NCBI GenBank assembly: GCA_947568835.1
Contig: OX387604.1
Coordinates: 20,551,076 to 20,615,075, forward strand
Source: Protonemura montana
Taxonomy: Eukaryota > Arthropoda > Insecta > Plecoptera > Nemouridae
Reading direction: 5' to 3'
Length of the DNA stretch: 64,000 nucleotides
The position numbers and the translations under genes are program-made. This document shows, piece after piece, positions 13,720 to 25,900 of the stretch (the stretch's first letter is position 1; each line of letters begins with the position of its first letter). The notes beneath the pieces are model-generated. The model saw nothing but the letters and a program-made list of their open reading frames with translations, was not told the DNA's origin and ran no database searches.

Positions 13720-14515
13720 ATTGCCCATTCCCCATTCCCCATTCTATATTCCCCATTCCCCATACCCCATTCCCCATTCCCCATACCCCATTCCCCATAC
13801 CCCATTCTATATCCCCCATTCCCCATTCCCCATCACCCATTCCCCATTCCCCATACCCTATACCCCATACCCCATTCCCCATACCCCATTCTATATCCCC
13901 CATTCCCCATTCCCCATCACCCATTCCCCATTCCCCATTCCCCATTCCCCATTCCCCACACCCCATACCCCATTCCCCATACCCCATTCTATATCCCCCA
14001 TTCCCCATTCCCCATCACCCATTCCCCATTCCCCATTCCCCATTCCCCACACCCCATACCCCATTCCCCATTCCCCATTCCCCATACCCCATTCTATATC
14101 CCCCATTTCCCATTCCCCATCACCCATTCCCCATTCCCCATACCCCATTCCCCATTCCCCATTCCCCATTCCCCATTCCCCATTCCCCATACCCCATTCT
14201 ATATCCCCCATTTCCCATTCCCCATCACCCATTCCCCATTCCCCATCACCCATTCCCCATTCCCCATCACCCATTCCCCATTCCCCATTCCCCATTCCCC
14301 ATTCCCCACACCCCATACCCCATTCCCCATACCCCATTCTATATTCCCCATTCCCCATTCCCCATTCCCCATACCCCATTCCCCATACCCCATTCTATAT
14401 TCCCCATTCCCCATTCCCCATTCCCCATACCCCATTCTATATTCCCCAATCCCCATTCCATATTCCCCGATTCTCGTTCCCCATTCCCCATTCCCCGTTC
14501 CTCGTTCCCCATCCC
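13720..14515. repeat. heptamer satellite (CCCCATT)n with higher-order variants
   Basis: About 800 bp of 7-bp units based on CCCCATT, with CCCCATA, CATCACC and a CTATAT-containing variant. The CTATAT variant begins at 13744, 13807, 13891, 13989, 14094, 14199, 14339, 14395 and 14437; every spacing is a multiple of 7, so the heptamer register is unbroken over 693 bp. Because 7 is not a multiple of 3, each frame cycles through the same seven codons, giving long open frames of Pro-Phe-Pro-Ile-Pro-His type on + and Gly-Met-Gly-Glu-Trp type on -. These are not genes. The minus strand has GGGG every 7 nt and could form G-quadruplexes. Confidence 0.95.
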
Positions 14516-14703
14516 CCACCCAACGGCACTGGCTGTAAGCGACTGTCCAGAGGGCAAACCCCAACATCGGCCGTCTGGTTCTTGCGTAAACCCGCTAATC
14601 CTGTAGTTAAAAATTGTGTCACGACGTAGCATAGAGTAATAATTAGTGACTAATTGGTGTGAAATGAATGCGAAATATCGAACATGTTTGCCGCGTAGGA
14701 ACT

Positions 14704-14875
14704 CGGACACTCGGGACCCGGGACTCGGGACTCGGGACTCGGGACTCGGGACTGGGACTCGGGACTCGGGACTCGTGACTCGGGACTCGTGACTCGGGAC
14801 TCGGGACTCGTGACTCGGGACTCGGGACTCGGGACTCGGGACCGGGACTCGGATCTCGGGACTGGGACTTGGAAC
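14704..14875. repeat. (GGGACTC)n heptamer array
   Basis: About 24 units of GGGACTC with GTGACTC and GGGACTG variants, decaying at the right edge into GGAACTAGGATCTAGG. It lies only about 190 bp after the CCCCATT satellite but is built from an unrelated heptamer. Confidence 0.95.
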
Positions 14876-17800
14876 TAGGATCTAGGAACTATGTGCTACA
14901 GCAAGCAATAGTAATGCACCAATTTCGTTAATTATTATTCCGAGTACATGGAGTTGGAACGAACGGGCATGCAAATCGTTCGTACAGTTCACTACACTAC
15001 ATGGTTACTGAACTTATTACATAATTATACCTATACTAAACTGTAAATTAATTAGCAGTTATTAATTACCAAGTTATGGCTCAACGTGATCTCTACGAAA
15101 AAATGTTCGTTTGGCACAATATAAATTGCAGCGTCCACAACAGAACATGCTAATTGCTCATGGTAATAACATTGCGGTTTCATTTTTATAGGATGTTTAA
15201 AGTTTTTGCATTTTTTTTCAAAAAGAAAGAAGTTGATTTAAAGAAAAATTTCCATCAAGTTACTTTGATATTTGAAACTATACTTCTAAAGATATTTTCA
15301 GAATACTTATTAATGAAGTGTACTTGTCTTAGCAAAACTCGATTTGCAAACTTAAGATCAGTAATGAAATAGAATATAGATGATATCATTCATCTCTAGC
15401 GGACGGTAGGACGAAAATCGGCACTTTCCGGAATAAACTTTCTACGCACTTCTTTCCGTTTAGTTTTGATGAAAAGAGGTTGGGGTGAGGGGGGCTCGGA
15501 TAGGCCTGGGGCCCTACTATGTAGGATCTTCGAGAAAAATTCCTTTTCGTGAGGAGAAAGAAGAAAAGAACCAAGAAAATATTGATTCTTTTCCGAGAGA
15601 AATAAAGAACGTGTTTTAACGTCTGTTTTTTAGAATTTTAATCTTTGTCAGTCTATAAAAATTGTTTTGGCCGACACTATTTCAAATTCTCGACTTTATT
15701 TTCTTTTACCAATAGATTCTCGCGTATTACTCTTGTGGAAACGTTTGAGATTGCAAATTATACGGAATGGCTCTAAGATGTTGGTGTGAAGTACAGAGAA
15801 GCGTTGCCCACAGAGAAAGAGCAACGAAATGACACGGTGTGGGTTCCAAATGGATGTAATACGCAAATGCACTGCCATACCCTATATAATCTCCATCTAA
15901 AGTCTGTCTACTTCTTCGTCCCTTTTCAACATTATTGTTTCAGACTTGATTAAATGGAATGAAAATTTAACTACTCGGACTTGACCCACGCATAATGCAA
16001 AGTCCCATTCTGTCAAATCTACGGTTGAGGAACAATTGTTTGGCTTTGATGTTATTTGTACGTTGAATCATCTCGTAAACTGAGCCCTGAGAAGTGCGAA
16101 CAGTGAATTGTGGCTGTTGAGGATCGCTGTTTCATCTGTTTGCACACAACGGCAACGCTAGACTTCACGATAGAACACTTTACAAAGAGGGGTAAATTAA
16201 TGAATTATTGTGCGTGTGGTGTTACACATAAAGCATCATCTCATTGAACTCTGTTCATTCCAGTCAGGTGGTTCTGAATATCATGGTGAAGACCCCAAAA
16301 GTTCCAGAGCACGGGGTCCAGCATGATGTTGGGTGGTGAGGAGGGGAGGGGGGAGGGGGTGCAAGGAAAGACTTGAAATTATCTACTAAGCCCGACCTGG
16401 TGGGATTGGAATAGACCGAAACATCGCTTCCAGTATTTTCTTTTATTTGGTTCATCTCATCCGGTAGGCAGCCGCCGAATAAGTAAGGTTTAAACTGTAA
16501 AATAATTTCATTATTTGATAGAAATTTCAATTCATCCGCAATGTTGAGACAGAAGGGAAAGAATCCACCGAGCGCTTTTCCATTCACCTCGAAAGAAAGA
16601 AATACTAAGTGGAACGAATTCTTTTCTTTTCTTTTCTTCTCTCTGTACGAGTATTTTAAAATTATGTTTTGATTGTTGAAGATGAGCTTTTATATCCTGC
16701 TCTTGCCTTGTTCGATATAAAACCCCATATTTCAGATCTACCCAACGTTTTGCCTGCCGCGATGTTTTACGACCACTGCTGCCAAAAAGAAAAGCAACAA
16801 GATATTTTTAATCTTACGTATATATCTGCTTCTGATTTGTTCGATAAGTATGATAAATTGGTCGTCAGTCAAGCGTGTGGATTTATTAGTGTAAAAGCTT
16901 TTACTTTGTTTTATGCACATTTCCAGATAAATCATGATTAACATGAAACTAATATCATGTCATATTTGCTGGTTATTGTAAGACTAGTCCAGTGCTATCA
17001 CATGCTTCTCAGAAACGTATTTAATTTTCCTTAGTAATGGTTCTAGTGATGTCACTGATTTCTCAGGTGTTTTAGTAAGAATAAGTTGTCTGTTTTCAAT
17101 AGAATCGTGCCGGCGGAAACAAAGATTGACCGGTTTTTCATTTTACAAATAACTAAATCGAAAAATGAAATACCAAATGTAACTTATTCGTTTGGGAACC
17201 AATATCATTTTCCGAGTCCAATTTTCTTGTTTTTGCTCGTTTAAAACACTCACACGCAAAATGATGTTCTGAATTCGAAAATAGCAATATGATGTGCTGA
17301 ATTGCACCCACATATAATATAAATGGCAGCTGCCATTCTGCCCGAGTTCTCGCTACCCATGTCATATTACGGAGAGGGAATTGATTTCATTTTCACCACT
17401 CTAAAGTTCACATCAAGTTTCAGCCAAGCAAATGTCTCTTTTTCTTAGTAGATTTTTGCATTAAAAGTTTCAATTTGTTAGTTAATAATTAAGGAGGAGC
17501 CTGTTCCTTCCAGTTTTAAGTAACTCTAGCAAGCGAGCACACTATAATGCGGAATTTCGTTTTTTTTATGTATAAAACTCAAGATTTCCTTTGATACTAA
17601 TTAAAATTTTGTTTTTGACATACTTTCCCTTATTTTCTTAATCTAAGTTAAATGAAAAGAACATTACCGTCCATCGCCCTTTATTATAAATAAAAAATAA
17701 GTTATCCATTTATTCGCTGTTTTGAACTCGGCTGTATAGGGACGTTAAAAACCGGCAGAATCTTCACGAAAATATCATCTTGAATACCAATGTTAGCCCA

Positions 17801-18957
17801 TTAAGTATGATCAAGTCTCAGTCTGTGATCTTCCTACTAACAGAAATAAAATCCTTGTAGAAGAAATTCGGGAGAAATACGTGAGCTGGCAGCCAGCTTT
17901 TCTATCGTTCTGATAGAAATATCACGCTTCTTATGTACTAACTCGTTGAGTTGAACGATGATTAATCATATTGATGAACAGACAGGTGAGCTCCGAGCTA
18001 ACGAAGGCGTCTACGCGTCTACCTGTGTTTGTTTCCGTCGATAAAATCATGACGTTATAATTGTTCGGTATGAAGAGTACATATTTCATTACAAACTAAA
18101 TACTAATCTCTATCTCCATTGAGAGCATATGTATAAGCCAATAACCCAGAGTCTAGTCCCCAGTACTTCACGCTTTATGCTCTGAAGCCAATAATAATAA
18201 TAGCTAATGTAATCAATAGCAACACAAAAGCAGGAAAGTGTGTTAATTGAATCAAGTGAGCCAGCTGATGCAAGGCAACGATTCACTGTTCTAGCTTCTC
18301 CCATGTTCTATTCCATGTTTCCGTTTACCTTCACTTATTTGATTTGATGTTTGAAATGTTTAGACGAGCAATCATTCGCAACATTCAATCACTTCCAAAC
18401 TGTTCCAAACCTTCGAGCTAGTTGAGCACAGACCTACAAGGTTCGAGCTCATTTGCATAGCACCGGAAAAATAATTTGCATATATGTTACGGACCAGACA
18501 GTTTGAAAAATCAAGTTAAAATTATATTACTTTCCTTTTCTGTTCCAATTTAAATTTGAGCTCTTAGGGGGTAATATTATCGTGCAGGATTATAATGTCT
18601 CCCATTTGAAGAGAGCTTGCGAGTCTGGATTATAGATAGCGCGTGCTGCCCCGACTATTAATTTCTTCAGAGACTGGTGTTGAATGGAAAATTGCCTTCT
18701 TCTTGAAGTAATCAAATAAGAAAATTATAATTAAATCGCCAGTATCATATTAAGCAAATGTATGCCTTACTCAAAATCTATAAAACAGATATATTGTCTT
18801 CTTAAATGATTGCTCCTTGTTAACCAGCTCATTTAATTAATTCGCTCATTAATTCGCTTCAAAGGGAAAGTTTGACTCCCACCCTAACTGTTGCGATCGA
18901 GAAGCGATCTGCCTGGCTCCGTGAAGGTATCGCTTTACGACCGGCGGCAGGTCTCTA

Positions 18958-19018
18958 GCCAGGGTGCATGCCAGGGTGCATGCCAGGGTGCATGCCAGGG
19001 TGCATGCCAGGGTGCCGC
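18958..19018. repeat. 12-bp minisatellite AGGGTGCATGCC x5
   Basis: Five nearly perfect tandem copies. The unit contains the palindrome GCATGC. The minus strand reads as repeated Thr-Leu-Ala-Cys, a repeat artefact. Confidence 0.95.
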
Positions 19019-19810
19019 CAGGACGATGGGGTACTACTCTCACGCTTCAATTAGTAATTAGCTAGCAGACAAGTGCACATGGTAATACCATAGGTAAAAC
19101 GATGTTCAATTAACGTCAAGTTACGGTCGCCCCTCGCAGGAAGCTAAAAGTGCACGTGTTGGAAATTAGTCTGTTCCACCGGGAAAACGGGAAAATGGGA
19201 AAACGGGATGAAAGGGTGCTGTAAACCTGGGACTGACCTGTGACCTGCATTCACCACGATAGAAAGATCCAGGGTATTAAAAAGAAATATGAATATTTTT
19301 CAAGAAAATATGACTTTGCTACCGGAAATAATAATAATATGCAAGGCGCTTGAAAGTAAGAATAATATTATCAAAAAGCACAGTGTTTCTTTCTTTTAGT
19401 TGGTGGCGTTGCGTCCAATCTCCCTGTGCTCATCATCTTTCTTCCTGTCTTCAGTAGAAAGCATCCCAGCGTCCCAGCATCTCAGCCAGCTCCTCCCGCC
19501 TGCTTGTATTTTCCGTAGACTTTGTGCGTGTTCTTCGGGTTATAATAGCTACGCCGCATTAATTTTCTCCTCAAGACAGGTCGGAAATGTGACTAACCAT
19601 AAAATATGAAGCTATACAACCATTCCTACGTTTTTCCCTCAGAAAGAATAATAATATAAAGTGTGTATGAGAAAATAATAATATTACTGCTTTACATGTC
19701 ACATCGGATGTATAAAATAAGGAGCCTGTGCGCCAGGAATCGGAATCACGGGGCAATGGGTGCAATGGATGCTGTGAAGCGATCCGATCCAATTGTCTTA
19801 ATGCCCACAG

Positions 19811-19993
19811 GATTTGGACGCCAGTGTGGCTTCCCTGGACGGCCAAGAAACGGGTCCAGCTCGACATCATCCCAAGTTTCGCGTCCTGGCGACACGGCGC
19901 ACTATACATGTTTGCCGAGGTTCACCCTGTTTGGAGAGCAGGAACGAGTGTGCCTGGACTCGGGAATTTGGGCTGGACAGCAGCCTCTCTGTG
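19811..19993 (+). CDS. receptor exon 1 in window: sushi domain 1
   Basis: 61 codons, acceptor CCCACAG, donor GTGAG. Contains the sushi cysteine pattern: Cys near the start ([10 protein letters not shown]), HYTC in the middle, VCLDSGIW before the conserved Trp, and a final Cys. The domain occupies the whole exon, in phase 1-1. Confidence 0.8.
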
Positions 19994-22900
19994 GTGAGTT
20001 GATGGCTACTGGATTTAAGTTCTAAGGAAACAAATAGAACATCGTTATGTGTGTCTATATCGACGTGGCACACCGTCTCTTTTTTCTCGATGTCTAAAGA
20101 AATGATCGGGAAGAAATCACGGAGGGTACCTATAACTCAGCATGCAGGCATCTGTTGGACAAGAACACACTGAAATATGGAACATTGCCAAATTGATCGA
20201 TCCAACCTTCTAACGGATCGGATCAAAAGACGAGAAAAGAAGAAAAATTATTCGAAATCCAAATTTTTTTAACCACATGGTAAAAAGTAGATTTATTTAT
20301 TGGATTTGACGGAGCCGGAAATGACAGTGTCGCCGGTACTAGGTACGCGCTCGATTTCATTTGTGGGGAGATAAACGAGGAGCAGCCAGCCACAGCAATT
20401 TCACAGATTAAATCGCTAGCTTGGATATTTAAAACCAACAATTTTTCAAATATATTTTCCCAAGCCCCGACACTTTTCGTTCGAAGTGAACCCGCAGCGA
20501 ACTCATTATGGTAGAGACCGATTGTACGATGATCTGGCTCTGACATGCCATTTGATTTCCATTAGGTTCGTCGCCCTGGTCTCCCTGACACACTCCATGA
20601 CTGTCTGTCTACTGGTCAACATATTGAAAAAAAATCAGAGCCCATTTAGTTCCAATGATCGCCGTAGAAGTGCTCTCTTCTCTGTGACATTTCGACATAA
20701 GCTGCGTACATTTAGCATTCATTCTCGTGGTCGATTTCTCGATCAAAACTTCAACCCAAGCATTTTTAATCACCGAGCAATTTCAAGTTGAAGAGGAAAG
20801 AAAGCTTTTAATTGCCATTATTTCAATTTTTACTAACGATTGATGACAACTCGCAGTTTTAAAAAACCTTACCAAAATCGCCCAACTCAGAAATATGTCC
20901 AAATGCAAACCAAAATAAAACCTTTTCTCAAAGCTGCCACTTACAACGCGAGTTAAAAATGGCAAAACCACCTCAGAGAAGTGTGTATGCCACATAAGAT
21001 GGGAAAGAAAGAGAAAATAATATGATCGCAAGTCATTGTGAAGTCCTGGGCTAGTTTGCGGAGATGTCAACAGAATGTGTATTCGGTGTCCTTGCTGTTG
21101 TTGACGTGCTGTTTGTTGTGCTGTTGTGCTGTTGTGCTGTTCTGCTTTTGTGCTGTTGTAAGCTGGCCAGCTCTCTGATCCCGCTGGCTACTATATCAAA
21201 AATTTAGAGAGGTTGACGTTCGCAAAATGAAGCGGTTTCCTTCGAAATCTTCTTTCCTCTAAGGTACTTAGCCTGTCATCCGGGACTTAGCCTGTTCCTT
21301 GCGAAGCAATTTTAATCCTTTGTCATCCCTCTTCTCTCCATCCATATTATCTCGCTTATAAATAATGTTTACAGAAAAACCGCTGTCAACTTTCGCTGTG
21401 TATCATACATTTCAATCTCACCCTGTTATACTGCTATTTCATGTTCTACCTACAAATAAAATTGGTAATTTGTAATGAAAACTCCCCAATATCGTAAACC
21501 TGGCTCCGATACAAATCAACGAGCATTTTCTGTAATATTAAGCCACTCCAAAAATATAACGAGTGTTTAAAAGAAAATCGCAAAAGCCTCTTTGCCACTT
21601 AACGATAAAATGCTAATGCTGTCCCTCCCTCCTTCTCAAAAAAAACAAAAACACAAAAGTGTTTCATTAACAATGCAGAGCTCTAATCGCGTTTCGTTAC
21701 TAAATTCAACTTTTTTGCAAACGGTGATGAAATACTAGAATATAATTGTAATTACTCATCGCTGAATCACGTCGGATTTTTCCAATAACATTTTCTCGTC
21801 AGCTTCAACTGCTAAAGTCGTTTTCGCAACGGCAGCGACAAGGGGAGAAGGGGTAACCAACAATAACACATAGGTACCCCACTTGTAAAACGTCACGATT
21901 TAAAAAAATATCACACACAGTTCATGATATTTTGGATGTCCCCTCCGGCGATGCGGAGTATGTACTTATTTAAAGTTGCTGAAATTAGCTTTAAAGCTTT
22001 GAGTTTCACGCATGGTGTGTGGGGGAGGAGGGGTGGGAGGGAGAATTTCGAGTATAAAAAGCAAAAACACAAGATTGGTCGGCGAAATAGAAAATGATAG
22101 CCTGTGGCCGGCGCCTAAAATGTACTCGACGATCCATACCTTTGAACGGAACCTCGTCTGTCCCTTCCTCGTAAGCCCTGTTCACCAAGAACCCTGCTCC
22201 CGAAAACGATTCATAAAAAAATCAGCTATTTTATCAGAATCTGTGATCACCAGTGAACATGAAATCATTAAATATGCATTTATCAAATGAATAGTGGCAC
22301 TCTTCATCAATCTTTACGGGATATCTGATTTCGCAAATGACGAGAACGTAGTGACGAGACCTAGTGAAGAAATCAAGCATGTGGCTTGTTGTGTTTTTAT
22401 AAAACCATGTAATTTGAGTATGCAATACACTAAAGCTTATATAATTATTGCCTGTCGAGCATCAATTCCATTCTCCGCAGTTTTTTTTTCGTGCACTCGG
22501 ACAGAACTTTGTAATTAGGGTGTATGACGGCATTTTTAACCACAGTAATCTATGCTTAAAAGCTTTGGACGAGTTAGCTTGGAGCTAGTGAGATGGACAG
22601 ACGGGCAGACTGGTGCAGAGGACCCCCCCCCCCCCCACCCCTTCACCAACCCTTCACACTTTCCAGCATGTTTTTCAAAAGCCGATTAAAGTTTTCCAGG
22701 GTACGAAATATATGCTGCTTTCTGTAACCACAGGCTGATTAACCCATGATGATGATCTAGTCCCATACTCAATCACCTAGCCCTCGCTGCCTTCCACTGG
22801 GATTCTTTGCCGTCAAAGAGTACATCTTGGGAAAATGCTTGATATAATTTCAACTCGATAGCGAAGAGACATATACATTCTAGCAGCCTGGGGTGGCTTG

Positions 22901-25900
22901 CTTTTCGAACCCAAAGCACCGCAGCGCTGATGCCGCAGAAATTGGCTCTCATGTCTGATGAGACCCTCCCAATGCCACAATTTTCATAGCCAATTGTGCC
23001 AACAAAGGAATGAAAGAAAGCTATCTACTTATACTTGTCAACCAATAATTCTATCCCTAAAAACATTAGAAGCGTCATTCTTCATTCTTTTCTCTGCAAA
23101 AAAAGGGTTGTCGACGATAAAACATCATTGAAACGATAAAATTTCTAAATTTTCTGATAACAAAAATAATAAAATTCCTCGTGACTGTAAGCCTTGGAAT
23201 TAATTAACTTTGCGAGCTGAAATGTGGAATTTTTCGTATATTCTGATATATGTATATATATCTATATATATATTTTTTTTTTTTATGTAAATTATCATTT
23301 GGGGTTTCTAATTGGCATGGTATACACACTACTCGAACTACCTTTGAAGCAATTTCAAACGTTGAAATGGTACACTTTTAAGCTTCCATCTTTTGTACAC
23401 AACTTTTTTAATCATTTCGTTTCGCGATGAAAACAGCTTCGAGTGACTGCATTTCATGCAAAGTTCGGAAAAGTTGTGGATATTTGATCCAATGACAGAT
23501 TTACATAATGAGATTATCGCCGCTTAATTTGCTTGGAAGGCTCGTCGGCCCGGACCTTCTCGGGTAAAAATTTTCAAACTGCGTGAACTGAAGGGAATGA
23601 AGACTGTTAAGAAGTAAGTCAAAAGGACACATTCGGCTGTCGGATACCGGCCGCGGATCCAACACCCCTCCCCTTCCCCCGTCTAGATTTATACGCGACA
23701 AATTTTATTTTATTTGCTCTCTCTATCCTCTTGCTAACAAAAGCCATTACCACTATCTCAATTCACCAGCGGAAGGACACTTTTCCAGTAAAATCGTTTA
23801 TATTTGTTAGGACGGTGCCAAAGTTATGTCCGTAATAATAAATCTACAGGAGCGTACATTTAAAAAGCATTCGAAACTTTTAAAATCGCAAGAGAAACGC
23901 AACACTCTATATTATTCAGCCTGATTGAATTCGATTCTAATCCAACCCATCGACCAAATTGTCGTGCATAGTTTAGTAGACCACAGAAACTGACTGATAT
24001 GTGCACGACTTTGATGTTAAACGTTCCGTTTTATCGGTAACCAAGTGTTTGTTAATACAAGTGGGTTTGCAAACGGCATTGATCTAGTTACAAGCCATTC
24101 TCTGAGGGTGATTGCATGAGCCTCAGGGACTAAAGCGACAATATGCGTCCCGCGTCCGCCACGGCGAACCGTTCCATAGTCCAGGCGCTGGAGCCAAGTG
24201 CCGGGAAGACGAAGCAAGAAAGGATGGGACACAGTAGCGGCTAGCAGTAGCGGGTAGCGGTAGCGGTAGCGCTCCAGTAGCGACTGAATGGACGCTACTG
24301 GCTTGTTAGTGGGCCCGGGCGACACAAGAGCACACAAGAGACCAGAAAGTTTGCAGCTATTTCCACGTAATAGACGCGAGCGAAAGAGTACAGTGTCTGA
24401 CTGGAAAGTGTAGAGGTATGGTCTGTGTCCAGTAGTGAACAAGGATAGCTAATTCAGCTGTCGCTGGCACACCGCGTACAAACTAGACGCTGACTGGAGC
24501 CGCTGACTGGAGCCGCTGACTGGAGCCGCTGGTGGTGGCTTCGCGTCAGAAGACAAGTAGAAACTTTTTCTTATTATTTTACTCAAGTAAGTAGCTAACG
24601 ATTTTTGTTGGAATTGTCAGGGTGAAAATAAACAACGTAGTAAAGTGTACGATTTCTCGTACCATTGGAAACCTTTTTCATGCTTTTGGCGTCGGCAAGA
24701 GAAACGGTTTTCAATTCTGTTTTGGGTATTTAAAATTACTGGTACGAAAGAGCTCATTATTTCCGAAGAGAGGTTTTCAGAGGGATCTGATTCGTACTCA
24801 AAGTCATCAAGTTTTGCAGCTCAATTCAAATTAGTAGACGTAACTATCGCATTTATTTATTTCCAATTAAAGCTTGTTCGGGATTTTTTTTTTCGAGCAT
24901 GCATCTCTTTTATAGTTAAACTCAAATTAGAAGACACGAGTCTAGAAACGAAACAATCGGATAATTAGAGACAAGTAAAAAAATTTTCATGTCCCAGTTA
25001 TAAGCGTGTAATTGACGCATTTCGTCGCAAGTGCATGTCATGAATGATTTCGAATGTGCATTAGCGGAAAGTTTAAACTGAGATTAGGGTCGCCCTATGG
25101 ATGCAGTTTCAAGTTTACAATTTGTATTGTCAGTACGTCGCTCTACGCTTGTGGACAATGTATTTTGTCAAGTTAGCTTGCCGCATCAAAGTTTCGAGCA
25201 TGCCTCCCTAGGACCTACCTGATTGAAATTAGATCGCCAACTCACATCCTATACATATAACATATTAGATATATGTATAGGTGCCTACACATTCAGTGTG
25301 CTAATAATTGCTGTTCAACAGACGCTATAAACAATTTCCTGGCTTTGAATAGCAGCATTTATAATACTAATGACTAGGAACTCACAGTATACACAATTAT
25401 CACGACTGAATAGATCAAGATTCAAGAATGGTGAGCACTTCCTCTTGTTTGTCAGTCGTCGACGTTTACCAAAACTGCATATGCGTGCAATTGCATAGTT
25501 CTAACAACAGCACTGACCAGCAAATAATGCAATTGGCCACAGTGTCAAGCAAACATGAGCGCTACAATTAATGGAAGTCGATGTAAACACAGTCTCATTC
25601 TAAAATTGATTAAGCTTTAATAGTGGAAACTGGTGTGATTTGAAACTGGTGCGATCCGACAACTACTAAACAAATCCTGCTGATGGCACTTTTCAACGAC
25701 ATTTTGAGTCGCATGTTAAGAGTGAGCTAAAAAGAAACAGCCATTTACACTTACAAATAAACTTTCCTTTCCGCAACCCACGTCAAGAGAAGTTTTTAAG
25801 AGTGTTAAGCTTATTCTTCTACCCTCTTTTCTATTATTTTTGTTTAGTTTTCTTGAGTTCTTTTGAACGCAGGAAAATGCTAGTGCCCGGCCCGTCCGCG

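Larger units (their letters stand above)
1..19810. other. 19.8-kb stretch with no recognisable exon
   Basis: Every open frame in this stretch is short and lacks a recognisable domain, or is made of tandem repeats. It may be intergenic DNA or the long 5' intron region of the sushi/FTP receptor, whose first visible exon at 19811 starts in mid-codon and so needs an upstream exon. The individual repeats are listed separately. Between them I see only AT-rich unique sequence. Confidence 0.5.

Noticed and set aside
13653..14629. Open frames of about 280-320 codons (+) and 120-160 codons (-) rich in Pro-Phe-Pro-Ile-Pro-His or Gly-Met-Gly-Glu-Trp
   Set aside because: They come from the heptamer satellite; all three frames are open for the same arithmetic reason and nothing non-repetitive is encoded.
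16669..16941. 90-codon frame (MIVEDELLYPALALFD...)
   Set aside because: Starts from a non-ATG codon, no recognised family, no supporting splice signals.
24017..24442. 141-codon minus-strand frame
   Set aside because: Overlaps a hexamer array, lies in a large intron, no domain, no splice or promoter context.
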